In this document: positions 17,642 through 25,803 of the stretch, piece by piece
Layout of the letters: each line of letters begins with the position of its first letter
How positions within the stretch are numbered: the stretch's first letter is position 1
NCBI RefSeq assembly: GCF_019752415.1
Contig: NZ_JAIEME010000025.1
Span: forward strand, 42,551 to 106,550
Direction of reading: 5' to 3'
DNA from: Nitrosomonas sp.
Lineage (GTDB): Bacteria; Pseudomonadota; Gammaproteobacteria; Burkholderiales; Nitrosomonadaceae
DNA length: 64,000 bases
The notes under the pieces: generated by a model
Told to the model about the DNA's origin: nothing
Seen by the model: only the letters and a program-made list of their open reading frames with translations
Databases searched by the model: none
Made by a program: the position numbers and the translations under genes

Positions 17642-18327
17642 AGCGAGTCGGCGTGTACTCGCGACAATTCATTGCCGAAAAACGTTTCGTATTTGAGAAA
17701 TGCTTTTTGTGTTTTATCCATCGCATGCTCGGCGACCAGAAAATCATACGCCGCCAGAAAGAATCCGCTTGTGCCGCACGCCGGATCGGCAATGGTCTTG
17801 CCGGGTTCCGGGCGCACGCATTGCACCATTGCCCGGATCAATGCGCGCGGCGTGAAGTATTGCCCTGCACCGGACTTGGTATCTTCCGCGTTGCGTTCCA
17901 ACAGTCCCTCGTAGATGTCGCCCTTCACATCAGCGCCCATCGTCACCCACTGGGTTTCGTTCACCATATCGATCAGGCGGTACAGTTTGGCCGGGTCCTG
18001 GATTTTGTTTTGCGCCTTGGTAAAAATCGTCCCCAGCATTCCCGGCTTTTTGCCCAGCTCCATCAGCAGCGTCACATAATGCACCTCCAGTTCCGCGCCA
18101 CGCTTGAGCTTAAGGCTTTGCCAGTTGTACTCGGCAGGAATATCCACGGTGCGGTTATACGGCGGCTGGCTGTATTCATCCGCCATCTTCAGGAAAATCA
18201 AATACGTGAGTTGCTCCAGATAATCGCCATAACCCACCCCGTCATCGCGCAACGTGGTGCAGAAACTCCAGACTTTTGAAACGATGGAGCAGTTGCGTTC
18301 ATGTCTTTGCCCCGAATACTTCGTCAT
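17638..18327 (-). pseudogene. hsdM: Type I methyltransferase HsdM, N-terminal fragment
   Basis: The 229 codons hold the N-terminal helical domain (LRDDGVGYGDYLEQLTYL) and the SAM-binding motif I (IADPACGTSGFFLAAYDF). The frame then drifts at GNELSRVHADSL and stops, whereas other HsdM proteins continue GNEL...TRLALMNM in the frame of the next fragment. A second shift is possible at the very start: an ATG frame reads MNATAP just before IVSKVW, which suggests another lost base near 18290. The start at 18327 is therefore uncertain. Confidence 0.85.
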
Positions 18328-18347
18328 TCCCGCGTAGGCGGGAATCC
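18324..18347 (+). repeat. Palindromic repeat (CATTCCCGCG...GGCGGGAATCC family)
   Basis: The hairpin GTCATTCCCGCGTAGGCGGGAATCC sits at the hsdM start. The same family recurs inverted at 18610-18634 and as a pair at 20717-20783 in hsdS. It belongs to a palindrome class widespread in proteobacterial genomes. Confidence 0.85.
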
Positions 18348-18351
18348 AGCC

Positions 18352-18555
18352 TTACACCAAGTCCGGCCATAAATCTTTCCATGTCGGATTCATCTTTTCG
18401 ATCAAATTTATTTTCCATTGTCTATTCCAGCTTTTTAAGCTGCTTCTCGCGTTGAATCGCTGCCAGACTCGTTGAATCAGATTACTGGTTACTCCGATAT
18501 ACAAAGTGCCGTTATATTGGCTCGCCAGAATATAAACCGCAGCTTGTTTTTCCAT
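18352..18555 (-). pseudogene. GIY-YIG nuclease relic with internal deletion
   Basis: The 67-codon ORF begins VYILASQYNGTLYIGVTSNL, the GIY-YIG core, and ends WNRQWKINLIEKMNPTWKDL, the usual C-terminus of the small (about 95 residue) family. About 40 residues between RVWQ and LKSW are missing. A different frame across the join reads AIQREKQLKK, the segment expected just before WNRQW. A deletion and at least one frameshift have therefore destroyed the gene. It is bracketed by inverted palindromic repeats. Confidence 0.8.
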
Positions 18556-18609
18556 TATGCAACCGTCCTCGTTTTTTTCACAGGCAAGGAATCAGCCCTT
18601 AATCAACAT

Positions 18610-18634
18610 GGATTCCCGCCTGCGCGGGAATGAC
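18610..18634 (-). repeat. Palindromic repeat, inverted mate of the 18324 copy
   Basis: GGATTCCCGCCTGCGCGGGAATGAC is the reverse complement form of the repeat at 18324-18347. The two copies enclose the GIY-YIG relic as terminal inverted repeats would. Confidence 0.85.
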
Positions 18635-18678
18635 GGCAAGGGCGCCCTTGCTACTTTCGACAGTTATTACCCTCTCTA

Positions 18679-18727
18679 TTACCCTTACTAAAGGGTAATT
18701 ACCCTTACTAAAGGGTAATTACCCTTT
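18679..18727. repeat. Tandem 20-base palindromic units at the fic 3' end
   Basis: Two direct copies of ATTACCCTTACTAAAGGGTA and a partial third are seen. Each unit is itself a palindrome (TTACCCTT / AAGGGTAA). The fic stop codon TAA lies within the array, so the repeat reaches into the gene's last codons. Confidence 0.8.
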
Positions 18728-19765
18728 CTTTTTCCATCGAGCCGCTGGACCTCTGCCCTGGCATTCGACTGCGTTTGCATTTTGCTGCTCGCGCAAAACA
18801 CGACGCACCATGTCTTTGCTCACACCGGGACAAGACTGCTCCACCTGAGCCACAGTAAATTCGCCCACAAAGCGGTCGATAGCTGCCAACACCAGATTGG
18901 TTTTCGAGCCGCGTGGCGCTTTCACTTCACCCACACACTCAGAAAATTCGCGGTAAGCCATCTTGAGAATGGACAACACGTAGTTGATGTAAGGCCACGG
19001 ATCATGCTTGCCATCATGCCAACCCTGCGAGCTGTGCTCCAGCGTCTCGTAATAGCGATTCTTGTTTTCTTCGATCAAACGCTCAAGGCTGATATAGCGC
19101 CCCACCTCATAGCCCGATTGATAACACTGAAGCAAAAGCGCCAACCGCGACACGCGCCCGTTGCCATCGCGGAAAGGATGAATGCACAGAAAATCCAGAT
19201 TGAATGCCGCCATCGCAATCAGCGGATGCGCCCAACGATCATCCAGGCAATGCTGCCAATCAGTAACCAGCTCCATCATTGCGGCAGGGGTGCCCGCCGC
19301 AGACACCGGGCGGAAACGCACCCGTTCACGACCATTCGCATAACGCTCGATGATGTCGCCGTCTTTTTCCTTGTATTGGCCCGCATCCCAGATTTGCCCG
19401 CGTGCCAGCCGGTGCAGCTCGCATATCGCCGCCTCGCTCACCGGCATGTGCGCAGCCCCTTCATGAATGAGCTTCAACGCATCGCGATAGCCGCGCACCT
19501 CTTCCTCGTCGCGATCCCGGAACAAAGGATTGGCCGCAACCAGCACCTCGCGCACCCGCGACGGATCAACCGACACGCCTTCGATACGGTTGGAAGAAAC
19601 CGCGCTCTCGATCAGCGCATGCTCGCGCAGGGTTCTCAGCCGCTGCGGCGACTGCTGCGTATAAAGCGCCTGCTTGCCGCGGAATTCGCCGAGATCGGCG
19701 AGATACCAGGATGTGCTTGCGGGAATGGAAAAATCTTTTAAAGCAAAAAGGTGCAGCGTGTTCAT
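18719..19765 (-). CDS. fic: Fic-domain protein (AMPylase type) with C-terminal HTH
   Basis: The 348-residue protein has the Fic motif HPFRDGNGRVSRL near residue 195, with all catalytic residues (His, Asp, Asn, Arg) present. An N-terminal SSNRIEG matches the inhibitory (S/T)xxxE(G/N) helix of class II Fic proteins, so activity should be self-restrained. The C-terminal region (FTVAQVEQSCPGVSKDMV) looks like a winged helix. Fic enzymes transfer AMP to Tyr/Ser/Thr of targets; the target here is unknown. It overlaps the hsdS end by four bases, so it is co-translated with the restriction genes. Confidence 0.9.
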   Translation of the reverse strand: MNTLHLFALKDFSIPASTSWYLADLGEFRGKQALYTQQSPQRLRTLREHALIESAVSSNRIEGVSVDPSRVREVLVAANPLFRDRDEEEVRGYRDALKLIHEGAAHMPVSEAAICELHRLARGQIWDAGQYKEKDGDIIERYANGRERVRFRPVSAAGTPAAMMELVTDWQHCLDDRWAHPLIAMAAFNLDFLCIHPFRDGNGRVSRLALLLQCYQSGYEVGRYISLERLIEENKNRYYETLEHSSQGWHDGKHDPWPYINYVLSILKMAYREFSECVGEVKAPRGSKTNLVLAAIDRFVGEFTVAQVEQSCPGVSKDMVRRVLREQQNANAVECQGRGPAARWKKKG

Positions 19766-21420
19766 GTCGTTTTCCTTTTTGTCTTGAGCGCAGTATCAGC
19801 CCGCTCCGCCTTGATGCGCGTCAGCAGCGCCGAAGCAGGTTCGTCATTCGGGTCTTGCGGCACCAGTTGGCCGGAAAAAGCTTTTTTCAGGATGGATTGG
19901 CGCAGGGCTTCGGCTTGTTGTAGGGAGGTGGTGATGGTTTGGTCGAGTTGGTCGGTTTCGGATAATTGTGTGTCCAAAAGCTCCACGATTACTTCTTGTT
20001 CTTCTGCGCCACAAATAGCGACAAGCACTGAGCCCAGCATCTCTTGATTAACTGTATTCTGCCCGGCACTTGAAACCTTGTTTAGTTCAACATACCGCCT
20101 AACGCTCAGAGTGTTAAAAAAGTGTTGTAAATAGATAGGAGAAATAATTTTGTTAAGTAACCTATAGCGAATAAAGTGATCGCAGTATGCAACTTCCATG
20201 TCTTCTTTTATCGAAATTATCCTCCCAACCAAATCTGCGCTCCCATTAACACGAATGCAAATTAAGTCATTTTTGAAAAGTCTGTAATTATTAATCTCAT
20301 TTTCAGTAAGCAATATTTTTCGTGGGTTATCGAGAGATATTTTCTGGTCAGTGATGTCCGCCAGTCTTAAGACAACAAGTTCTCTTCCTGTTTCGCCACT
20401 TCTTTTAGAAATGCCATTTTGTGAGCCTACGGTTAATTCACCATATTTAACCCACCCCCATCCCTCCGGCAATTCAGGTAATCCGGCCAGTTCTTCAGCA
20501 GTGAGTGGCGGCAAGGATTTAGGGGGTTTGGGTTTTGAAATCCCCCCTCGCCCCCCTTTTTCTAAGGGGGGAATGTGCGCGGTGCTGGCTGGCTTCCCCC
20601 TTTGTAAAAGGGGGATAGAGGGGGATTTTTCCCAGTCGGCGAGTTGTTGCTGGTAGCGTTGCGCGCGCTCTTGCTGGATGCGTTTCAGCAAGGCTTCGGC
20701 GGTTTCGAGGGGTTTGTCATTCCCGCGAAGGCGGGAATCCATGTCGTTCAAAGGCTGGGCCCCCGCCTTCGCGGGGGTGACGTTCCGCTCCGCGCGCCAC
20801 TGTGCAGTGAGCTTGCCTTCGAACGCGTGCTTCAGCAGCGCTTGGCGATACACTTTGAGCTGTGATTGGGCGGTTTTCAGGTTCTCGATGCCCTTGTCCA
20901 GCTCGGAAAATAGTTCTTCGATTTTGGCGACGATGCGGTATTGTTCTCTAAGTGGAGGAAGCGGGAAATCCAAATCCTTTAGTTGCTTCTTCGTTATCCC
21001 TGAAATGGTTGTTCCACGCCCATCAAATTTTAAGAATTGAAGTTTATAGCTAAGAAGATAGAGTGTGTATTCAGGAAATATCAGCTTTGGATTCTGGATT
21101 AATCCTTGCAAGTCTTGACTGAAACAAATTGGTTCTTCAGCGATTGCTATTTTTCCAAGTCCAACACGAGTTACAACTAGAAGAGTTTTGGCTGGAACTC
21201 TGTTGGTTGTACTTCCAGAGATACCTTTTTCAGTAACGTACTTCCGAATATTTATCTGACGCACACCTTCAATATCAGCACTCGTAATCCAAGGGATGTC
21301 GCCGTCCCAGTAACCAGGAATTTCGGTTGAAGGGGTGCCGCCGCCAATTACCTGATATACCTCACCTAAAGTGGTTAGCTCCCAAGTCTTGTGCAAATCC
21401 TTTGTAAAGCTACTCATCAA
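19762..21420 (-). CDS. hsdS: Type I restriction specificity subunit HsdS (repeat-expanded linker)
   Basis: The 552-residue subunit has two target-recognition halves: TRD1 at about 13-150 (WELTTLGEVYQVIGGGTPS) with a following coiled coil (SELDKGIENLKTAQSQLKVY), and TRD2 at about 320-470 with its own coil and conserved tail (LRQSILKKAFSGQLVPQ). HsdS chooses the bipartite DNA target for HsdM and HsdR. The central linker (about 212-295) contains translated palindromic repeats (AKAGAQ...SRLRGND and IPPLEKGGRGG), which account for the length above the usual 400-470 residues. The gene is 16 bases downstream of hsdR. Confidence 0.9.
   Translation of the reverse strand: MMSSFTKDLHKTWELTTLGEVYQVIGGGTPSTEIPGYWDGDIPWITSADIEGVRQINIRKYVTEKGISGSTTNRVPAKTLLVVTRVGLGKIAIAEEPICFSQDLQGLIQNPKLIFPEYTLYLLSYKLQFLKFDGRGTTISGITKKQLKDLDFPLPPLREQYRIVAKIEELFSELDKGIENLKTAQSQLKVYRQALLKHAFEGKLTAQWRAERNVTPAKAGAQPLNDMDSRLRGNDKPLETAEALLKRIQQERAQRYQQQLADWEKSPSIPLLQRGKPASTAHIPPLEKGGRGGISKPKPPKSLPPLTAEELAGLPELPEGWGWVKYGELTVGSQNGISKRSGETGRELVVLRLADITDQKISLDNPRKILLTENEINNYRLFKNDLICIRVNGSADLVGRIISIKEDMEVAYCDHFIRYRLLNKIISPIYLQHFFNTLSVRRYVELNKVSSAGQNTVNQEMLGSVLVAICGAEEQEVIVELLDTQLSETDQLDQTITTSLQQAEALRQSILKKAFSGQLVPQDPNDEPASALLTRIKAERADTALKTKRKTT
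20537..20632. repeat. Inverted-repeat element inside hsdS (CCCCCCTTTTT...AAGGGGGG family)
   Basis: Two arms of about 35 bases, one with CCCCCCTTTTTCTAAGGGGGG and one with CCCCCTTTGTAAAAGGGGG, face each other across a roughly 20-base spacer. The element is read in frame by hsdS as SIPLLQRG ... IPPLEKGGRGGI. This is a known-looking dispersed palindrome class, here acting as an in-frame insertion. Confidence 0.8.
20717..20783. repeat. Inverted-repeat element inside hsdS (CATTCCCGCG family pair)
   Basis: GTCATTCCCGCGAAGGCGGG and its mate CCCCCGCCTTCGCGGGGGTG face each other over a 14-base spacer. In frame it encodes TPAKAGAQ ... DSRLRGND in the HsdS linker. It is the same family as the copies flanking the GIY-YIG relic. 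Confidence 0.85.
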
Positions 21421-21436
21421 CCCACCAGCACTTCAT

Positions 21437-24232
21437 TCAATTCATCCAACAACGGGGCTCCATCCTTGCCCCAAACAACTGATGCATCCTCCCCAATCCG
21501 CCTTGTGCGTCGAGCGGCGCCATTTCCAAGTCGCCGCGTTCAATGTGGAAGGAGTTCGCAACGTGATCGCGGATCATGTGCAACCAGTGCATTTGTTCTT
21601 CGTTGAACTTCTCACCGCTGCCGGCGTGGCGTTGCATAATCCAGCTTTGGAAATTGCGGCGCACGGTGTCGTCGAAGGGGGTTAGGATTTTGTCCCAGCC
21701 GCATACACGGCGAATCAGTGCGACCAGTGTGGTGAGTTCATTGACTGGATTTCCGCCTGCCCCCCGCCTTTTCGAGGGTGACAGGGAATGCCGGGATTCC
21801 AGTTGTTGATACGCTTGCCACACGCGCAGCGGCACGAGTTTGGGTTTGTCGGTTTTCAGTTTATCCAGCACTTGGCGGATCAGGGCATAGCTGAGTTCGC
21901 GCCTGCGATACGGCTGGCTGAAAAAGATGGTCAGTGCGGCGATGTTGTCCTGATTCGATTTCAGGTAACCGGCAAATTCATCGGTTAAAGCTTGCGCATT
22001 ATTGGCGGCGTCTTTGTCCCATTCGGCGCGCAACACTGTGTCGATGTTGTCGTGGTCGATGGTTTGTTCCTTGTCGCGGCGGATGGATTCGATGAGTTCG
22101 ACCAGTTCGCCGTTCAATACTTTCGCGGCTTCAGTTACTAATTGCTGTTGCGCCTGTTGGCGTTTGTCGTCGCCGGGGTCTGAGCCGATGGGGAGCTTTG
22201 CCAGTTCCAGCGCACGGGCTTCGATGTTGTCGGCGTCGATTGCGCTGAATAATTTGCCGACAAACTGGGTGAGTTCCATACCGCCGGAGAGTTCGCGGAT
22301 GCGGCGCTGGTCATCGGTATCGAGTTGTTTGTTGAGCCGCGCCAGGCGACCGGCGAGCGAGCTGACAGTGTCTTCATCGGTTGCACCCATCATCACGCTC
22401 ATCGCCAAATCCTTGAGTGGCACGCTGGGTTTGGTAATGAGCGGCTGGCTGGCGGTCTTGAGCGATTGGGTGACGCCGATGGCATCGACGATCACATAGT
22501 GCGTTTTGGCGCTGACGGCGGAGGGCGTGACCTTTTTCAGGTCATCCTTGTCCAGCGTGCGCGTGCCACGGCCTTTCATTTGCTCGAAGTAGTTGCGGCT
22601 TTTCACGTCTCGCATGAACAACAGGCATTCCAGCGGCTTGACGTCGGTGCCGGTGGCGATCATATCCACAGTGACGGCAATGCGCGGGTAATATTCATTG
22701 CGGAATTGCTGCAACACGGACTTGGGGTCTTCCTCGGTTTTGTAGGTGAGCTTTTTGCAAAAGGCATTGCCCTCACCGAATTCCTCGCGCACGGTCTGGA
22801 TGATGTCGTCAGCATGGCTGTCGGTTTTGGCGAAGATCAGGGTCTTTGGCACCTCGCGGCGTTCGGGAAAAATCTCCGGCAGCTTGTCGCGGAAAGTGCG
22901 GATGACAGTGCGGATCTGATCAAGATTGATAATGTTGCGATCCAATTGCGTGGCGGAATAGGCTTCGTCTTCGTCCTGCATCTCCCAGCGCTTTTTGCGC
23001 GTGAGCTTTTCGCGTTTTTCCACCTGTTGCTTGGCGGCGATCTGCGCGCCTTGCTGGGTGATCTGTGTTTCGATCACGTAGACCTCATTGCCAACGTTGA
23101 CGCCATCGGCCACGGCTTTTTCGTGGCTGTAATCGCTGACTACGTTTTTCTTGAAGAAGCCGTAAGTGCGATTGTCCGGCGTGGCGGTGAGGCCGATCAA
23201 GCTGGCATCGAAATAGTCGATGACTTGTTGCCACAGGTTGTAGATGGAGCGGTGGCATTCGTCGATAAAGATGAAATCGAAGAATTCCGGCGGGACTTTT
23301 TCGTTATACACCACGGGCATCGGCGTTTTGGGTAGCGCCAATTCTGCGGGGTTGATTTCTTCGGCGGCATCATCGAGCGGCGTGTCTTTCAGGATGGAAT
23401 ACAAGCGCTGGATGGTGCTGATGCACACTTGGCTATCCTTGGCGACGAATGAAGATTTGAGCCGCTGCACGTTGTACAGCTCGGTAAACTTACGATTATC
23501 GTCGAGCGGCACATACGACATCATTTCCTGTTCAGCCTGCTCGCCAAGATTTTTGGTATCGACCAGAAACAGAATGCGCTTGGCATCCGCGTATTTGAGC
23601 AGGCGGTAAATAGAGGTGATGGCGGTGTAGGTTTTGCCCGCACCGGTTGCCATTTGAATCAGTGCACGTGGTCGATCTGCCTTAAATGAGACTTCCAGAT
23701 TGATGATGGCGATTTCCTGACAATCGCGCAGGTGCAATTCCCTCGCGGGCAAATGATCGGGATTGAGCAGCGGAATGTGGTGCAGACGTTCGCGCAAACT
23801 GATACCTTGTGCCATCCATTCCTTCAGCGTTTCCGGGCGATGGAAGCAGAACACTTCACGCGAGCAGGGTTTGGGATCACGACCATCGGTGAAGCGGGTG
23901 ATGATGCCGGTGCTTTGGTAGAGAAAAGGTGACGGTTTTTTGTTATTGATCCACTTGAGCGTAGCCGCCGCGTAGTCTTCAGTTTGCGCTTCATGAGCAG
24001 TGAGCCGTTGACCTTCTTCTTCACGTTTGGCTTCGATTACGCCGATTGCTTTTTTATCCACGAACAGCACGTAATCCGCCGGACCGGCATCGGTCTGGTA
24101 TTCACGCACCGCTTGGCCTAATCCAACATTCAGATCGATCTTTTTGGCTGATTGAACAACCCAGCCCGCTTGCCTAAGCAATGCATCAATGTTATCGCGG
24201 GCTTTTTGTTCCGGATTCTGGTTTTCAGTCAT
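21437..24232 (-). CDS. hsdR: Type I restriction endonuclease subunit HsdR (EcoEI-like)
   Basis: The subunit has about 931 residues from the ATG at 24232 (MTENQNPEQKARDNIDALLR); the longer ORF start adds 13 unsupported residues. An N-terminal PD-(D/E)XK nuclease is seen as GPADYVLFVDKKAIGVIEAK. The SF2 motor follows with MATGAGKTYTA (Walker A), FIDECHRSI (DECH), GLTATP and QMKGRGTRT. The C-terminal part resembles the EcoEI R C-domain (EEQMHWLHMIRDHVANS). It translocates DNA and cuts away from the site. The gene looks intact, although a repeat-derived SRHSLSPSKRRGAGG segment lies near residue 812. Confidence 0.92.
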   Translation of the reverse strand: MTENQNPEQKARDNIDALLRQAGWVVQSAKKIDLNVGLGQAVREYQTDAGPADYVLFVDKKAIGVIEAKREEEGQRLTAHEAQTEDYAAATLKWINNKKPSPFLYQSTGIITRFTDGRDPKPCSREVFCFHRPETLKEWMAQGISLRERLHHIPLLNPDHLPARELHLRDCQEIAIINLEVSFKADRPRALIQMATGAGKTYTAITSIYRLLKYADAKRILFLVDTKNLGEQAEQEMMSYVPLDDNRKFTELYNVQRLKSSFVAKDSQVCISTIQRLYSILKDTPLDDAAEEINPAELALPKTPMPVVYNEKVPPEFFDFIFIDECHRSIYNLWQQVIDYFDASLIGLTATPDNRTYGFFKKNVVSDYSHEKAVADGVNVGNEVYVIETQITQQGAQIAAKQQVEKREKLTRKKRWEMQDEDEAYSATQLDRNIINLDQIRTVIRTFRDKLPEIFPERREVPKTLIFAKTDSHADDIIQTVREEFGEGNAFCKKLTYKTEEDPKSVLQQFRNEYYPRIAVTVDMIATGTDVKPLECLLFMRDVKSRNYFEQMKGRGTRTLDKDDLKKVTPSAVSAKTHYVIVDAIGVTQSLKTASQPLITKPSVPLKDLAMSVMMGATDEDTVSSLAGRLARLNKQLDTDDQRRIRELSGGMELTQFVGKLFSAIDADNIEARALELAKLPIGSDPGDDKRQQAQQQLVTEAAKVLNGELVELIESIRRDKEQTIDHDNIDTVLRAEWDKDAANNAQALTDEFAGYLKSNQDNIAALTIFFSQPYRRRELSYALIRQVLDKLKTDKPKLVPLRVWQAYQQLESRHSLSPSKRRGAGGNPVNELTTLVALIRRVCGWDKILTPFDDTVRRNFQSWIMQRHAGSGEKFNEEQMHWLHMIRDHVANSFHIERGDLEMAPLDAQGGLGRMHQLFGARMEPRCWMN
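21744..21802. repeat. Degenerate palindromic insertion inside hsdR
   Basis: ACTGGATTTCCGCCTG ... GCCGGGATTCCAGT forms a poor inverted repeat with a CCCCCCGCCTTTTCGAGGG core, resembling the hsdS elements. It is read in frame as SRHSLSPSKRRGAGGNP. Confidence 0.55.
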
Positions 24233-24434
24233 ATTCACCACCAAGCAACCATTTGCTTTTACCTGTTCCACCTATTCATTCAGCACATGATAGCGCACGG
24301 CGTTTAAAAAGCCACGAAGTACCGTGCTGCAAAAGGAGATACTGCAAGCATATTTAAGGATTCATTGTGCAACCCATAAGTAATCCTTCTCCATGAGTAA
24401 ATCTGATAATATTTTTATTTCAGGATGAGAACCC

Positions 24435-25217
24435 ATGATTATTGTTATTTCGCCGGCAAAAACACTGGATTTTGAAACGCCAGCCATCACGCAGAAACAT
24501 ACGCAGCCCGGTTTTCTCGATGACTCAACCGAACTGATTGAGCAACTCAGAAAACTGGAACCGGATCAAGTCGGCAAGTTGATGTCGATCAGCCCTAATC
24601 TCGCTGTTCTAAATTCAAACCGCTATTTCGCCTGGAATCGCCCATTTGACATGAAAAATGCCAAACAGGCAGTACTCGCTTTTAAAGGAGATGTTTACAC
24701 AGGTTTGGATGCAGATACACTGACCGTTGCAGATTTGGCTTTTGCGCAGGATCATTTACGCATTCTGTCCGGATTGTATGGCGTGTTGCGCCCGCTGGAT
24801 CTGATGCAGGCTTACCGGCTGGAAATGGGCACCCAGTTCAAGAATTCGCGCGGCAATAATCTGTACGAATTCTGGGGCGATAAAATTACCCAAGCACTCA
24901 ATCAGGATCTAAAAAAACAAAAATCAGATATTCTGATCAACTTGGCTTCCATTGAATATTTCCAATCCGTCCAGAAGAATAAATTAAATGCGCGCATCAT
25001 CACCCCGGTCTTCAAAGATGAAAAAAACGGTGTTTACAAAATAATCAGCTTTTTCGCCAAGAAAGCGCGTGGCTTGATGAGCCGCTATATCATCCAGAAC
25101 AAGCTGACAAATCCTGAAGATATCAAACACTTCACTAGCTCAGGTTATCAGTTTAGTGAAGATGCCAGCAGCCGGGATGAGTGGATTTTCACTCGCGCGG
25201 AATCAAAATCAGTGTGA
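24435..25217 (+). CDS. yaaA: Peroxide stress protein YaaA (DUF328)
   Basis: The 260-residue protein begins MIIVISPAKTLDFETPA, the hallmark of YaaA. LSGLYGVLRPLDLMQAYRLE and INLASIEYF are conserved family segments. YaaA limits free iron and DNA damage under hydrogen peroxide stress in E. coli and has a DNA-binding fold. CAGGATGAG upstream supports the start. It lies next to the restriction locus but is chromosomal core. Confidence 0.93.
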   Translation: MIIVISPAKTLDFETPAITQKHTQPGFLDDSTELIEQLRKLEPDQVGKLMSISPNLAVLNSNRYFAWNRPFDMKNAKQAVLAFKGDVYTGLDADTLTVADLAFAQDHLRILSGLYGVLRPLDLMQAYRLEMGTQFKNSRGNNLYEFWGDKITQALNQDLKKQKSDILINLASIEYFQSVQKNKLNARIITPVFKDEKNGVYKIISFFAKKARGLMSRYIIQNKLTNPEDIKHFTSSGYQFSEDASSRDEWIFTRAESKSV

Positions 25218-25261
25218 TGCGTAGCGAGCAGCGCTACGAATTTCTTGACAGATAAAATGCA

Positions 25262-25627
25262 ATGGATACCAATAAATCGATTGAACTGGCAAAAAACTAT
25301 GTGACGTTATCCAACGATCACAATCTCCCGCTGATTCAACTCCTGTTCGCAGACAATGCCACCTACCATTCTGCTTATTTTGGTGAATACAAAGGCAGCA
25401 CAGCGATTCATGCCATGATGACCAGCTTTTTCACCCTCTTCCCTGATGCTTACTGGGAGGTAGCGAAATATCGTTGCATTGGAGATAATGGCGTGGAATT
25501 CGCGTTTGTAATGACCGGAATGGATGCCTCTTCCGGTGAGCAAGTGGAACGACAAGGATTGGAGCGCATCTACTTCACTCCGGATGGTTTGATCAAGCAT
25601 ATTGCAATTCTAAAACCGCACAATTAG
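25262..25627 (+). CDS. SnoaL/NTF2-like fold protein
   Basis: The 121-residue protein has a cone-shaped alpha+beta pattern of the SnoaL/ketosteroid isomerase type: SIELAKNYVTLSNDHNLPLI, LFADNATYHSAYFGEYKG, and a C-terminal strand GLIKHIAIL. Members are small isomerases, hydrolases or ligand binders; no catalytic pair can be assigned safely. It lies 44 bases downstream of yaaA and may be in the same transcript. Confidence 0.75.
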   Translation: MDTNKSIELAKNYVTLSNDHNLPLIQLLFADNATYHSAYFGEYKGSTAIHAMMTSFFTLFPDAYWEVAKYRCIGDNGVEFAFVMTGMDASSGEQVERQGLERIYFTPDGLIKHIAILKPHN

Positions 25628-25803
25628 CTTGTGCTTATCAAACGATCACTTGTCTAATTTGGGTAATCATGCAATCAACAGAACCGTGAAAAGAAAATTT
25701 CACTGCCAGCATCTGATGAGTATCCAGAATGTCCGATTTGTAAATAATAATCCGGCGTATTAGGTTAAAATTTCACACATTCACTTCTGCCCCGCATCAT
25801 GTT

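Noticed and set aside
18782-19741. 319-codon plus ORF over fic
   Set aside because: It is the antisense shadow of the Fic coding sequence.
22325-23335. 336-codon plus ORF over hsdR
   Set aside because: It is antisense to the HsdR motor motifs, and the long open frame follows from codon bias.
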